Below, one piece after another: positions 8,514-19,185 of a stretch of DNA of 52,255 nucleotides. Under the pieces are notes generated by a model. That model ran no database searches. It was not told where the DNA came from and saw only the letters and a program-made list of their open reading frames with translations. The stretch comes from Thermohalobaculum sp050330995 (GTDB lineage: Bacteria; Pseudomonadota; Alphaproteobacteria; Rhodobacterales; Rhodobacteraceae), in assembly GCA_050330995.1 (NCBI GenBank), contig JBHJHI010000049.1, forward strand, positions 1 through 52,255. The letters are read 5' to 3'. Numbering within the stretch: position 1 is the stretch's first letter; each line of letters starts with the position of its first letter. The translations under genes were made by a program, and so were the position numbers.

Positions 8514-9569
8514 TCAGTAGCCGGTCATCTCCAGGTAGCCCACGCCCTCGTGGCTGCCGTCGAAGCGGATCGGACCTTCCCAGTAGTCGAACGACACGTC
8601 CATCCAGGCGCGCGGATTGACCGCCTCGGTCTCGATCGCGAGGCCCTTCGAGGGGATGGCGATCGACCAGGCGGTCGGCACCGAGCGCCCCGCGACCTCG
8701 GTCTCGGCGAGGGGGGCCATCTCGATCCGGCCCGGCTTCAGCGCCTCGGAGGTGCCGTCGGCCGAGAGCCAGTTGCCGGTGACGTAGGCGCCCTCGGCGT
8801 CGCGCAGGCGGTAGAGCATCAGCGCCGTGTCGCGGCTCAGGCGCAGGGCGAACCAGTCCCAGCCCTCCTGGCCGTCGGCGAGCGGCTGGCTCGACCACTC
8901 GCGGTCGAGCCACGCCTTGCCCGTCACCTCGATCTCGCGGCCGTCGACCACGATCGTGCCCGAGGCGTCGAGGAAGGGCATCGAGTAGTAGTAGGACGCC
9001 TGCCCCTTCTCGGATTTGACGCTGTAGCCGCCCTCGCCCTCCAGCACGGGCGGCGCGTAGGCGTCGAGTTCGAGATCGTAGGCGAAGCCCTCGCTGCGCG
9101 CCGACAGCGCGAGCGGTGAGAACGCCGCGCCCGTGCTCGCGAAGCGCCAGTCGTCGAGCCGGGCCGCGAACGGACCCGTCGAGACCCCCGCCTGCCCGAC
9201 GCCGCCGCGGGCGAAGCGCTCGGCGGCGCGGTGCGCGTCCGGCGTGGTCACCGCGGCGTGCGCCATCCAGAACTGCGGGCTGGTCCAGCCGTCGTCGTCC
9301 TCCGGTTCGGCCGGCGACAGCGCCGAGCGGAACAGCGTCCACTGCAACCCGTAGGGCGTGCCGTCGGGGCCGCGGAGGTTGGCGGTGACGTACCACCACT
9401 CGATCCGGAAATCGGGATGGGCGCCGTGGTCCGCGAGAAAGACGAAATCGCGCCCCGGCACGACCTCGGCGTAGCCCTCCTCGACCTCGGCGCCGAGGCC
9501 GGCATAGCCCTGCGCGCCCGCGGCGAACGGCGTCAGCGCCACCGCGAGGACGACGGCGAGACGCCTCAA
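8514..9569 (-). CDS. AttH/CrtC-like secreted lipocalin-family hydrolase
   Basis: A 351-residue protein with signal peptide at 1-20 (AVALTPFAAGAQ). The EWWY motif at 57-60 and following beta-rich repeats (GLQWTLFRSAL, DREWSSQPLADG, GWDWFALRL, GYLEMTGY) match the predicted-secreted-hydrolase or carotenoid 1,2-hydratase-like AttH domain. The start is TTG 9569, overlapping the permease stop (TTGA); no ATG fits. Family members of this layout are encoded beside an FtsX/LolD type ABC exporter, as here. It probably acts in the periplasm on, or carrying, a lipid-like ligand delivered by that transporter; the ligand is unknown. Confidence 0.8.
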   Translation of the reverse strand: MRRLAVVLAVALTPFAAGAQGYAGLGAEVEEGYAEVVPGRDFVFLADHGAHPDFRIEWWYVTANLRGPDGTPYGLQWTLFRSALSPAEPEDDDGWTSPQFWMAHAAVTTPDAHRAAERFARGGVGQAGVSTGPFAARLDDWRFASTGAAFSPLALSARSEGFAYDLELDAYAPPVLEGEGGYSVKSEKGQASYYYSMPFLDASGTIVVDGREIEVTGKAWLDREWSSQPLADGQEGWDWFALRLSRDTALMLYRLRDAEGAYVTGNWLSADGTSEALKPGRIEMAPLAETEVAGRSVPTAWSIAIPSKGLAIETEAVNPRAWMDVSFDYWEGPIRFDGSHEGVGYLEMTGY

Positions 9570-12063
9570 CGCGCCTGCGCGAACACCGCGACGAGACGGG
9601 CGGGCGCCATGCGCACGAGGCGCCACATCGGCAGCGCCGTCGCGAGGGCGGCGACCGCGAGCGCGCGCGCGATCAGCCGCGCCCAGTCGAGCGGGAACAG
9701 ATGCAGCGGCAGGCGCCATCCGAAGGCCTCCACGTTGACGATGGTTAGAAGCAGCCACGCGATCGCGAGCCCGAGCGGCAGCGCGCAGAGCGCGGTCACG
9801 AGCGCGAGGCTGACGGTCTTGGCCAGCTCCAGCCCCCCGAGCTGCGCGCGCGTGAGCCCCATCGCCCAGACCGGCGCGAGCTGGGGCAGGCGCAGCCCCG
9901 CGAGCGTGACCAGCGAGGTCAGCAGCGCCACGCCCGCCACGCCGAGCGTCAGCGTGTTGAGCGCGCCGGTCACCACGAAGGTGCGCTCGAAGATCGAGAG
10001 CGACAGCTCCTGGATCGAGCGCTGGTCGCGCAGCTGATCGAGGCCGAGGCCGAAGCGCTCGCCCATGGCGTCGATCACCCGGCGCCGCTCGCCGTCCTCG
10101 ATCCTGAGCCCGTAGCTCAGCCGCTCGACACCCGGAAAGCGGCCGGTCAGCTGGTCGACCGCGATGCGCACCTGTCCCTTGGGGTTGCCGTAGTCGGCGT
10201 AGACGCCGGCGACCTCGACCGGCCATTCACCCGAGGGCGTCGGCAGCGCGAGCGTGTCGCCGATGTCGAGATCGAGGCGGTAGTGCATCTGCTCGGAGAT
10301 CAGCACCGCCCGGCCGGCGAACAGACGGTCCCAGAGGTCCGGGGCGGCGTCGATGAGCGGCCAGGTCTCGCGATAGAGCGGATCGTCCTCGACGCCGAAC
10401 ACCTCGACCGGCCAGCCGTCGATCGCCGTCTCGGCCGACCAGTTCGGCAGCACTGCCTTCACCGCCGGCTCGTCGTCGAGCCACGCCAGTAGCCGGTCCG
10501 CCTCCGCCTCGTCTTCGGCGCGCATGTAGGCGTCGGCGCCGAGGCGGTCCTCGATCCAGTCGGTGAAGGTGACACGGAAGCTGCCGACCATGGTGCCGAC
10601 GCCGATGTTGACCCCGAGCGCCAGGAGCAGCGCCATCAGGGCGAGCGAGAGGCCACCGATCTGCTGGCGCCCGTCCGCCCAGAACCAGCGCGCGAGCCCG
10701 GGGCGCGCGATCCGCTCGGCGAGGCCGATGACGGTGGCGAGCACCAGCGGCAGCGCGAGCGCGGCGGCGACCGTGATGCCGGCCAGCATGGCGAAGCCCG
10801 CCGTCAGCCCGCCGAGCACGACCGGCAGGAGCGCGGTGACGACGGCGACGGCGAGCGCGAGCAGGCCCTGGCGGTTCAGCCACCGGCGCTGGTCCTCGGC
10901 CCAGGCCTGCGCTCCCGCGCCCGCGAGCACGGGCAGGCGGTAGGCGCGCCAGAGGCTCTGCCCGGCCGCGGCCAGCGCGCCCGCGACCGCCATCACGAGC
11001 CCGGCGAGGAACCAGGCCGGCCGGATCGCGAGGACCGAGCCGACCTCGGCGCCGTAGAGCCCGCGCACCGAGGCAGCGACATCGGGCAGCAGCCAGGCCG
11101 CGATCAGGTAGCCGCCGACCAGCCCGAGCGTGCCGGCGACCAGCGCGATCGCCAGGATCTCGGCCAGCAGCGCGCCGGCGAGCGTGCGCGCGGCGATCCC
11201 GCAAGCGCGCAGCGTGCGGAACATCACGCGGCGCTGCTCGAAGGCGAGCCCGATCGCCGCGTGGACGATGAAGAGCCCGACCACGAAGGACAGAAGGCCG
11301 AAGGCGGTCAGGTTCATGTGGAAGCTGCGCGTGAGGCGGTCGAGGTCCTCCGAGGTGCGCGGCTCGACCAGGCGCAGCCGGTCCCCGGCCACTTCGGCGA
11401 GCGGCGTACGCGGGCCCTCGCGATCCCCGAGCAGCACGTAGGACAGCCGGCCGTCCATTCCGAGGAGCCTCTGGGCGACGCCGATGTCGACCACGACCGC
11501 CCCGCCCGCGACCGTCGGGACGCGGGCCAGGGGCGGCAGTCGCCCGCCGTTCGCGAGACGCGGCTCCTCCCCCGGCGTCACGCCGAGCCGGTCGAGCGTC
11601 GAGGGCGCGGCGAGCGCCCGGAAGGGGGGGCGCACGAAAGCCGCGAAGCCCGCCCCGTCGCCGCCCTCCATCCCGCTGCCCTGCGGGTCGCCGAGCGAGA
11701 CGCCGGCCTCCTCGGGCAGCGACAGGGGCTCGACGCCGAGCAGCCGGACGGTCTCGCCCGCGATCTCCACCTCGCCCTCGACCACCGGGCTCACCGGCCA
11801 GCCGGCGCGGCGCAGATCGACCCAGAGCGACTGCCCGATGCTGTCCGCCCCGGAGGGCACGAGCCGCGCCGCACCGCCGCCGACCGCCTCGGCCGCGCGG
11901 TCGTAGGAGGCGCGCGCCTCGGCGTTGAGCGCCTGCACCCCGGACCAGAGCGCGGTCGCGGCCGCGAGGCCGATCAGCAGGGCGGCGAGCTGGACGGGGT
12001 TGCGCCGCCAGTGGCTCGCCATCGCGGCGAGCACCGGGGCGAGCGGCGCGCGCGTCCCGGCGC

Positions 12064-12067
<4 letters not shown>
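9566..12067 (-). CDS. FtsX-like ABC transporter permease
   Basis: An 833-residue protein. One membrane segment at about 27-47 is followed by a large periplasmic domain, a first FtsX core (around LLSFVVGLFIVHAAIGLAF), central hydrophobic segments, a second periplasmic domain and a C-terminal three-helix FtsX core (TLTLGVAGVALLTSLVTLAG to LARALAVAALATALPMW). This duplicated layout is that of MacB/LolC-type and AttF/AttG-type permeases, so one polypeptide could form the whole membrane part. GTG start at 12067 overlaps the ATPase stop. Predicted to move a lipid-like or hydrophobic substrate out of the inner membrane, powered by the upstream ATPase. Confidence 0.85.
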
Positions 12068-12744
<677 letters not shown>

Positions 12745-12833
12745 GCGCACAGCCTGCCTTGTCCGATCCGCCTCGTGCGATCCGAAGGCACATGGCCCGT
12801 CCCGCAGGGGCGGCAAGCGCGACGGGGCGTCCG

Positions 12834-12852
12834 CTGCGCGCCTCTGGCGCAG
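12834..12852 (-). terminator. 6-bp hairpin just after the SDR gene
   Basis: CTGCGC (12834-12839) pairs with GCGCAG (12847-12852) across seven bases. It ends two bases past the SDR stop codon on the minus strand. No T-tract is visible, so it is a weak candidate. Confidence 0.3.
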
Positions 12853-12854
12853 GC

Positions 12855-13619
12855 TCAGATTAGGCCGACGGCGCGGCGGATCTCCTCGCGGCGCAGGGAC
12901 ACCTCCTGGCCCGCGTGCTCTGTGCCGGCCTCGCCGCAGAGCCAGAGGATCGCGCGCGCGGGCCACTCGGGGGGAATGTGGTCGGACCAGTCGAGCTGGC
13001 TGACCGGCCCCACGCCCGAGGCCTTGATGACGCGCTGCATCTCGGTCGCGACCGTGCCGGGGCTGAGGCCGATCGCGCGGATGCCGTGCGGACCGGCCTC
13101 CTTGTCGACCATGCGCGTCAGCATCGCGAGGCCCGCTTTCGAGGTGCAGTAGGCCGACCAGCCGTCGAGCGGGTTCGAGGCGGCGCCCGAGGAGATGTTG
13201 ACGATCGTGCCGCGCCCGCGGGCGGTCATGCCGGGCAGCGCGCGGCGGATCGCGCGATAGGGACCCTTGAGGTTGATGTCGATCGCGAGGGTCCAGGCCT
13301 CGGCGTCGGTCCCGGCGAGTGGCCCGATCGGCTCGATCACGCCGGCGTTGTTGACGAGCACGTCGAGGGGGCCGAGCCCTTCGGCCATGGCGACGGCGGC
13401 GTCCACGTCCTCGGCCTCGGCCATGTCGCAGACCACCGGCTCGGCGTGCCCGCCCTCGGCGCGGATCGCGTCGGCCGTGGCCTCGATCGCCTCCGTCGAG
13501 CGGGCGGCGAGCACGACCGTGGCGCCGGCGGCGGCGAGAGTGCGCGCGGTCGCCTCGCCGATGCCCCGGCTCGCGCCGGTGACGAGCGCGACCCGCCCGC
13601 TGAGATCGATCTCCGCCAT
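12855..13619 (-). CDS. Short-chain dehydrogenase/reductase
   Basis: A 254-residue classical SDR. The cofactor motif TGASRGIG is at 14-21, NNAG at 90-93, and the catalytic tetrad includes a Ser at about 143-144 (NISSG), Y157 and K161 (YxxxK). R40 in VLAARS favours NADP(H). The C-terminal segment is unusual for the family (WLCGEAGTEHAGQEVSLRREEIRRAVGLI) but similar to SDRs annotated as oxidoreductases of unknown substrate. GAGGCAGG precedes the ATG at 13619. It is monocistronic between two operons. Confidence 0.87.
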   Translation of the reverse strand: MAEIDLSGRVALVTGASRGIGEATARTLAAAGATVVLAARSTEAIEATADAIRAEGGHAEPVVCDMAEAEDVDAAVAMAEGLGPLDVLVNNAGVIEPIGPLAGTDAEAWTLAIDINLKGPYRAIRRALPGMTARGRGTIVNISSGAASNPLDGWSAYCTSKAGLAMLTRMVDKEAGPHGIRAIGLSPGTVATEMQRVIKASGVGPVSQLDWSDHIPPEWPARAILWLCGEAGTEHAGQEVSLRREEIRRAVGLI

Positions 13620-13994
13620 GGGCCTGCCTCGCGACTGGAGTTCGGTGGTGGATCGGATACTAGCGCCTCGCCGCGCTCCGGCCATCGGCCGAAGGCACGC
13701 GACGGGCGCGCGCACGAACCCGCGCGCGCCCGTCGCGTGAGATCTGCCATGCCGTCCGGCGACGGCTCGCGGCCTCGGCTCGAGTGGCCGACACGCTCAA
13801 GGGACACGACACGCCACCGACGACGCCACATATCCCTCGGTTGCCGGCGGCTTCCCTTACGCAACATCAGCCAGTTTGTATCAGGGATTCACGGTGCGTG
13901 CCAACGGCCGTCCGGAATGTCCCGAAGTGGTACTAACTGCTCCCGCCGAGCGGCGTCGGATCGCGCCCGGACGGGGCGGACCCGGCGATGGGCC
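13620..13994. other. Intergenic region with a strong hairpin
   Basis: No gene is supported in these 375 bases; the open frames crossing it have Arg/Pro-rich, non-protein-like translations. It holds the 18-bp hairpin at 13696-13739 and an AT-richer patch at about 13855-13890 that could be the SDR promoter. Confidence 0.4.
13696..13739. repeat. 18-bp perfect inverted repeat, 8-base loop
   Basis: Bases 13696-13713 are perfectly complementary to 13722-13739, all G/C-dominated (GACGGGCGCGCGC core). It lies between the SDR start and the end of the TIGR02186/TauE operon, both on the minus strand. It may end transcripts arriving from the right, or be an extragenic palindrome. No T-tract. Confidence 0.6.
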
Positions 13995-14843
13995 TCAAGG
14001 CGCGAGCCAGCGCACGAGCGCGGAGGCCCCCCAGCCCGCGGCGAGGGCGACGGCCACGGAAGCGAGGCCGTAGAGCACCGCGCTCTCGCGGGCGAAGGCG
14101 TCGATCAGGCGCTCGAGGCCCACCTTGCGCACCTCGATGGTCGTGCGGTCGTGGTCGATCACCGCGCGCTCGCGCATGAGGAACACCCGCGCCTCGTAGG
14201 CGCCCTCGGTCACGTCGGCGGGCAGCGCGACCCTGGTCTCGAACAGCGTGCCCTCTATCAGCGTGACGCCCCGCGGGTGCTCGTTGTAGAGCCCGTCGTC
14301 GCGGCGCAGCCGCGCGAGCGCCGCGCGGTAGGTGTCGCGCTCGGCGCCGAGCCAGTCGGGCGCGTCGATCAGCCGGATCGCGCTGTCGAGGCGGATGCGG
14401 TGGCGCAGGTCGTCAGTATAGCTCAGGATCTCGTCGAGCGGACGGGTCGAGGCGACGGCGTAGAAGCTCGGCGCGGCGTCGATCTCGACGCCGGGGCCAT
14501 TGACCCAGATGCCGAACACGCGCTCCTTCTGGCGGATCGTGACTGGGCGCGACGGGCCGGTCAGCGCCACGATGACGTCGAGCGGACCTTCGGGCGCGGG
14601 CGCCTCGCGTCGGATCGCGCCGTAGATGAAGATCTCCGAGCCGGTGAAGCCGGTGGTGATCGCCACGTTGGTCTGGCTGAGCCGCGCGAGCACGCGCTCG
14701 CCCTCGATCGCCGCCTCCGCGCCTTCGGGCGCGAGGGGCGAGGGTCCTTCGCGCTCGCCCTGCCCGGCCGCCGCGCCCGGCACGGCGAGCGCGAGCGCGA
14801 GGAGGGCGCGCCCGAGGGCGCGAAGGGCGCCGCGCCGCGTCAT
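13995..14843 (-). CDS. TIGR02186 family membrane-anchored protein
   Basis: A 282-residue protein. A signal peptide covers about 1-27 (LALALAVPGAAAG). The conserved block VLARLSQTNVAITTGFTGSE and the segment ALTGPSRPVTIRQKERVFGIWVN are hallmarks of this alphaproteobacterial family, and a single helix near 257-277 (LASVAVALAAGWGASALV) anchors it, with the main domain in the periplasm. It overlaps the TauE/SafE gene by four bases. Function is unknown; the constant pairing suggests it assists the anion exporter. Confidence 0.85.
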   Translation of the reverse strand: MTRRGALRALGRALLALALAVPGAAAGQGEREGPSPLAPEGAEAAIEGERVLARLSQTNVAITTGFTGSEIFIYGAIRREAPAPEGPLDVIVALTGPSRPVTIRQKERVFGIWVNGPGVEIDAAPSFYAVASTRPLDEILSYTDDLRHRIRLDSAIRLIDAPDWLGAERDTYRAALARLRRDDGLYNEHPRGVTLIEGTLFETRVALPADVTEGAYEARVFLMRERAVIDHDRTTIEVRKVGLERLIDAFARESAVLYGLASVAVALAAGWGASALVRWLAP

Positions 14844-15760
14844 GGCGCGACGGGGTCGATGACAAAGGGCTCGGCCGGCGGGCGCAGGAGGTCGAAGCCG
14901 AGCTTGAGGCAGACCGCGAGCACGAGCGCGGCGAGGGCCACGCGCAGCACCTCCGGGCGGGTGCGCGCGCCGAACCGGGCGCCGGCCTGGGCGCCGAACA
15001 CGCCGCCCACGATCAGCATGAGCGCGAGCAGCATGTCGACGGTCTGGTTGGCGACAGCGTGGGCGAGGGTGGTGAAGCCGGCGACGAAGAGGATCTGGAA
15101 CAGCGAGGTGCCGACCACGACGTTGGTGGCCATGCCGAGCAGGTAGATCATCGCCGGCACCATGATGAAGCCGCCGCCCACCCCCATGATCGCCGCGAGC
15201 AGCCCGACCGCGGCCCCGATGGCGAGGGGCGGCAGCGCGCTGATGTAGAGGTTGGACTGGCGGAACCGCATCCTGAGCGGCAGGCCGTGGATCCAGCGGT
15301 GGCGCTTGCGCGGCTGGCGGCGCGCGCGTCCCGGGCGGCCGGCGCGCCGCAGCGCCCCGACCGACTCGACCAGCATCAGCGCGCCGATCGCGCCGAGGAA
15401 CACGACGTAGGCGAGCGAGACTACCAGTTCGACCTGCCCGATCTCGCGCAGGTAGGCGAACAGCCGCACGCCCGCGAGCGAGCCGACCAGACCGCCCGCG
15501 AGCAGCACCGCGCCCATGCGGTAGTCCACCGTGCGCCGCCGGCGGTGGGTCAGGAAGCCCGAGAACGAGGCGGCGGCGATCTGGTTGGCGCCGGTGGCGA
15601 CCGCGACCGCCGGCGGGATGCCGACCAGGATCAGCGCCGGCGTCATCAGAAAGCCGCCACCGACGCCGAACAGTCCCGACAGAAGCCCGATCGCCGTGCC
15701 GAGCCCGAGGATCAGCAGCGCGTCGACCGACACCTCGGCGATCGGCAGGTAGACGGTCAT
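14840..15760 (-). CDS. TauE/SafE family anion exporter
   Basis: A 306-residue multi-spanning membrane protein. Two homologous halves each begin with a glycine signature, GLFGVGGGFLMTP at 29-41 and AIMGVGGGFIMVP in the second half, separated by a basic cytoplasmic loop (RAGRPGRARRQPRKRHRW). About eight helices are visible. Family members export sulfite, sulfoacetate or related organic anions. First gene of a two-gene operon with the TIGR02186 protein. Confidence 0.88.
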   Translation of the reverse strand: MTVYLPIAEVSVDALLILGLGTAIGLLSGLFGVGGGFLMTPALILVGIPPAVAVATGANQIAAASFSGFLTHRRRRTVDYRMGAVLLAGGLVGSLAGVRLFAYLREIGQVELVVSLAYVVFLGAIGALMLVESVGALRRAGRPGRARRQPRKRHRWIHGLPLRMRFRQSNLYISALPPLAIGAAVGLLAAIMGVGGGFIMVPAMIYLLGMATNVVVGTSLFQILFVAGFTTLAHAVANQTVDMLLALMLIVGGVFGAQAGARFGARTRPEVLRVALAALVLAVCLKLGFDLLRPPAEPFVIDPVAP

Positions 15761-15787
15761 GCGCGCTCGAGCCCCATACCTTACGGT

Positions 15788-16669
15788 CTAGCCCGGCCGC
15801 GGGCGACGGGCCAGACCGCGAGCCCCGCCGGGCCCCCGCGCCCGCTCCGGTGCCCGCGCGGTGAACAGCGTCACCGCGTAGCGCCGGCGCACCCGGCCGC
15901 CGAAGTCCTCGCGCGCGAGGCGTCCGACCGCCTCCAGAAGCCGACGCCGCGCGTCGGGCGCGAGCGCGCGCACCGGCGAGAAGCTCGCGTAGAGGGCCGC
16001 GAGCGCGGTCGCGTCCTGCTCGACCGTCCAGGCCAGGCGGTGGTGGCGCACGCGCTCGAAGCCGGCCGCGCCGAGCCGGCGGCAGCCGCGCGCCTCGCTC
16101 GGTGGGCCGGCCCCCTGACGTCGGCGCAACTCGTGCCCTGACGCCGCCTCGGCCCAGAACGGGGCGAGCGCGCGGGCGAAGGCGTCCGGCCCGTCGGGGT
16201 CGGCATGGACCGCGTACCAGAGCGCGACGCCGCCGCCCGGCGCCAGCATGGCGCGCAGCCGCCCGAGCGCCGCCGCCGGCTCGGCGACCCAGTGAAAGGC
16301 GCTCGCGGCGACGGCGAGGTCGTAGCCGCGGCCGGGGTTCGCCGTCTCGAAACGCGCGATCTCGCGGGTGACGCGGTCGAGCCCGACGAGGCGCGCGGCC
16401 ATGCGCGGGTCGGGCTCGACCGCGTGGACCGAAGTCGCGCCCCGGGCGAGCAATACGCGGGTCGCGCGGCCGGTGCCCGCGCCGATCTCCAGCACCCGCG
16501 CGCCCGCGATCGGCCCGGCCTCGGCCGCGACGGCGTCGTAGAGCGCGGCCGGCTCGTCGGGCCGCCCCGCGTCGTAGCCGGCCGCGTCGAGGCCGAAGTC
16601 CTCGCCAAGGGGAACGCGGCCGAAGTCCTCGCCGAGAGGGACATGGCCGACGTCCTCGCCGAGGCGCAT
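15788..16669 (-). CDS. Class I SAM methyltransferase with N-terminal 9-residue repeats
   Basis: A 293-residue protein. Motif I VLEIGAGTGRA is at 59-69, the acidic loop VEPDPRMAA follows, and AASAFHWV is typical of the family. The core usually begins near FGLDAAGYDAGRP; here it is preceded by repeats LGEDVGHVP, LGEDFGRVP and LGEDFG encoded by a 27-nt tandem duplication. The start at 16669 is the ATG inside the repeat; a later start is conceivable. The C-terminus is a basic Arg/Gly/Pro tail. The substrate is not evident, and it stands alone between the TauE operon and MscS. Confidence 0.75.
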   Translation of the reverse strand: MRLGEDVGHVPLGEDFGRVPLGEDFGLDAAGYDAGRPDEPAALYDAVAAEAGPIAGARVLEIGAGTGRATRVLLARGATSVHAVEPDPRMAARLVGLDRVTREIARFETANPGRGYDLAVAASAFHWVAEPAAALGRLRAMLAPGGGVALWYAVHADPDGPDAFARALAPFWAEAASGHELRRRQGAGPPSEARGCRRLGAAGFERVRHHRLAWTVEQDATALAALYASFSPVRALAPDARRRLLEAVGRLAREDFGGRVRRRYAVTLFTARAPERARGPGGARGLARRPRPG

Positions 16670-16674
16670 GGGGC
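16594..16674. repeat. 27-nt tandem repeat, three copies
   Basis: Units at 16594-16620, 16621-16647 and 16648-16674 share CGAAGTCCTCGCC or one-base variants, then diverge modestly; a partial fourth begins at 16675. It encodes the N-terminal repeats of the methyltransferase on the minus strand. Confidence 0.8.
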
Positions 16675-16779
16675 CGACGTCCCCGCCCGGCCGCGAGGAG
16701 CCGGAGCGATCGCCCGCGACGGCACGGTCCGTCCCCTCGCCGTCCGGGGACGCGGCGCCCCGGCTCTCGCCCCGCCCGC

Positions 16780-19185
16780 TCAGCGGTCGTCGCCGGCGGT
16801 GCCGGTCGGGCGCAGCGCCTCTGCCTCGATCACGTCGAGGTTGGCGCGCGACGCGGCGCCGAGGGCGTGGCGCTCAGCCTCGGTGGGCGCGCGGCCCTCG
16901 GACAGGTCGGGCATCCGCACCGTCACCTCGCGATGGGCGAAGCGGATGCCTTCGCGGTCGAACAGCTCGCGGATCTCAGCGTAGACGCGCTTGCGCGTCA
17001 CCCACTGATCGCCAGGGCGCGTCATGAACTTGACCCGCACGATCATCGCCGAGTCCTCCATCTGGATCACGCCCTGCGACTTCAGCGGCTGGAGGAACAG
17101 GTGGCCGACCTCAGGGTCCTCGATCAGCCGTTGGCCGAGCTTCTTGATCAGCTTGCGCACCCGCTCGACGTCGGTGTCGTAGGTCAGGCGCAGCGGCAGC
17201 TTCATCATCACCCAGTCGCGCGAGAAGTTGGTCAGGAACTGCACCTCGCCGAAGGGGATGGTGTGCAGCATGCCGAGGTGATGGCGCAGCTGGAACGAGC
17301 GCACCGAGATGCGCTCGACCGTGCCCTTGACCGATCCGACGTCGATGTACTCGCCCTTGCGGAAGGCGTCGTCGATCAGGAAGAACGCGCCCGAGATCAC
17401 GTCGCGCACGAGCGTCTGCGCGCCGAAGCCGATCGCGAGGCCGACGATGCCCGCGCCCGCGAACAGGGGGGCGACGTTGACGCCGATCTCGACGGCGAGC
17501 AGCAGCGCCACGCTGACGCCGATGACGCCGAGCACGAAGTTTCGCACGAGCGGCAGCAGGGTGGCGAGGCGCGACTGCCCCGCGCCGCCGCCCTCGCCTT
17601 CGAGGATCGCGCCCGATGCGTCGTCCTCGGCGCCCTCCTCGGCGATGCGCCGGTCGAGCCAGATGCGCGCGGCGTGGAAAAGGACGTAGCCGACGAAGGC
17701 GATCTCGATCGCGTCCCAGAGCGCGCCCGAGAGCATGGCGTCGGTGAACACCGCCTCGCCGCCCCAGAGCCAGAAGGCGAGGCGCAGTCCCGCGCCGATC
17801 GCGAGCAGGCTCGCCACCCGTCGGCCGAGGTCCTCGAAGCTCGTCATCCGGGTGGCGCGTCCCGGCTCGGGCGCGGGCCGCGGTACCGGGCCGCCGGCCT
17901 CCTCCTCGGCGTCCGCGTCCGGCTCCCCGTCGCCGTCGATGCGCCGGCCCACCTCCGGGTCGGGCTCGGCCAGAGGCTCGCCGAGGACGACCCGCCGACG
18001 CCGTCCCACCACGAGGCGCTCGACCGCGTAGACGACCGCCGCGTAGACCACCATCGCGAGCGCGAGCACCGCGAAGGGCGCCATGATCCGTTCGGGGCCG
18101 GCCGGCACGCCCATCACCAGGCGCACCGCCAGATCGCCCCAGGTGAGCGCGAGGGCGGCGAGCGCGAGCGGCCCCCAGCCGAACGCCACCGCCCAGGCGA
18201 GCCAGGACACCCCCGCCTCCGGCGTGCGCCCGCCGAGCAGGGCGCGCGTGATCGCGCGGCGGCAAACCCAGAGCGCGAGGCCGGACACCGCCGTCGCCGC
18301 GAGCGTCGCCGCGAGGGCGACGATCGCGACGACTTCGCCCTCGGCCCCGATCGCGCGGGTCCAGCGCGAGAAGGCCACGGCGAGCACCGCGACCACGGTG
18401 GCGGCGGCGAGCCAGTGGTAGAGCGTGCGCGCCGCGCGGTCGTCGAGCGCGGGCAGGCGGTAATCGGCGAGGTAGGGCGCGAGCGCCATGCGCCAGAAGG
18501 TGTGGCCGAGCAGGATCGTGCCGTAGCTCGCGAACACGGCGATCACGGTGGCGAGCGTCGGCTTGTCGCCGGCGTGGAAGGCCACGCCGGCGCTGGTGGC
18601 CACGACGAGCGTCAGGGCGACCGACGCCGCGGTGAGACCGAACCGCAGCGCCAGCACCGGCAGCTTGTCGCGGTAGCCACGGGGCTCGGGGCGCTGGAGC
18701 CTGACCACCACCGGGCGCGCGACGAAGGCCAGGAACAGCTCCGAGACCGCGCGGCCGAGCACCAGGAGCAGCGCCGCGAACACCGCGACGCCGAGGAACT
18801 GCGAGGGATGCCCCCCCGGGCTCGCCTCGGCGACGGCCGCGCCGAGCGCGCCGGGCACCTCGGGCACCTGCGCCGCGAGACGCCGCAGGCGGGCGCGGAA
18901 CACCGAGACCCCGTCGTCGATCATCCCGAGCGAGCTCGGCGCCTCGGAGCCGGCGGCGAAGCGGTCGTAGGCCTCGGCACCGGGCGCCTCCGCCTCGCGG
19001 TAGGACGGGGCCGGCCGTTCGGCCTCGTCCGCCGAAGCGGATCCAGAAGCGGCCTCCGAAGCGGACGGGGCGAACAGCGTGCGCGGGTCGATCCCCTGCG
19101 CGTCCGCCCCGGAGCCCGCCCCGAAGGTCACGAGCGCGAGGAGCGCGAGCCGGAGCCCCGCCATCGCTCGCCGCCAGCCGATCAC
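16780..19185 (-). CDS. DUF3772-type MscS mechanosensitive channel
   Basis: An 801-residue protein. A signal peptide (about 1-29) leads into a periplasmic region with FRARLRRLAAQVPEVPGAL (DUF3772-like), then about ten membrane helices and an acidic loop (GDGEPDADAEEEAGG). The MscS core follows: GIVGLAIGFGAQTLVRDVIS is the pore helix, GEYIDVGSVKGTVERI the beta domain, and SRDWVMMKLPLRLTYDTD the cytoplasmic alpha/beta part. GTG start at 19185 has GAGGGAGGG upstream; an ATG seven codons on is weaker. It would gate in the inner membrane upon hypo-osmotic shock. Monocistronic, divergent from the glycosylation operon. Confidence 0.9.
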   Translation of the reverse strand: MIGWRRAMAGLRLALLALVTFGAGSGADAQGIDPRTLFAPSASEAASGSASADEAERPAPSYREAEAPGAEAYDRFAAGSEAPSSLGMIDDGVSVFRARLRRLAAQVPEVPGALGAAVAEASPGGHPSQFLGVAVFAALLLVLGRAVSELFLAFVARPVVVRLQRPEPRGYRDKLPVLALRFGLTAASVALTLVVATSAGVAFHAGDKPTLATVIAVFASYGTILLGHTFWRMALAPYLADYRLPALDDRAARTLYHWLAAATVVAVLAVAFSRWTRAIGAEGEVVAIVALAATLAATAVSGLALWVCRRAITRALLGGRTPEAGVSWLAWAVAFGWGPLALAALALTWGDLAVRLVMGVPAGPERIMAPFAVLALAMVVYAAVVYAVERLVVGRRRRVVLGEPLAEPDPEVGRRIDGDGEPDADAEEEAGGPVPRPAPEPGRATRMTSFEDLGRRVASLLAIGAGLRLAFWLWGGEAVFTDAMLSGALWDAIEIAFVGYVLFHAARIWLDRRIAEEGAEDDASGAILEGEGGGAGQSRLATLLPLVRNFVLGVIGVSVALLLAVEIGVNVAPLFAGAGIVGLAIGFGAQTLVRDVISGAFFLIDDAFRKGEYIDVGSVKGTVERISVRSFQLRHHLGMLHTIPFGEVQFLTNFSRDWVMMKLPLRLTYDTDVERVRKLIKKLGQRLIEDPEVGHLFLQPLKSQGVIQMEDSAMIVRVKFMTRPGDQWVTRKRVYAEIRELFDREGIRFAHREVTVRMPDLSEGRAPTEAERHALGAASRANLDVIEAEALRPTGTAGDDR

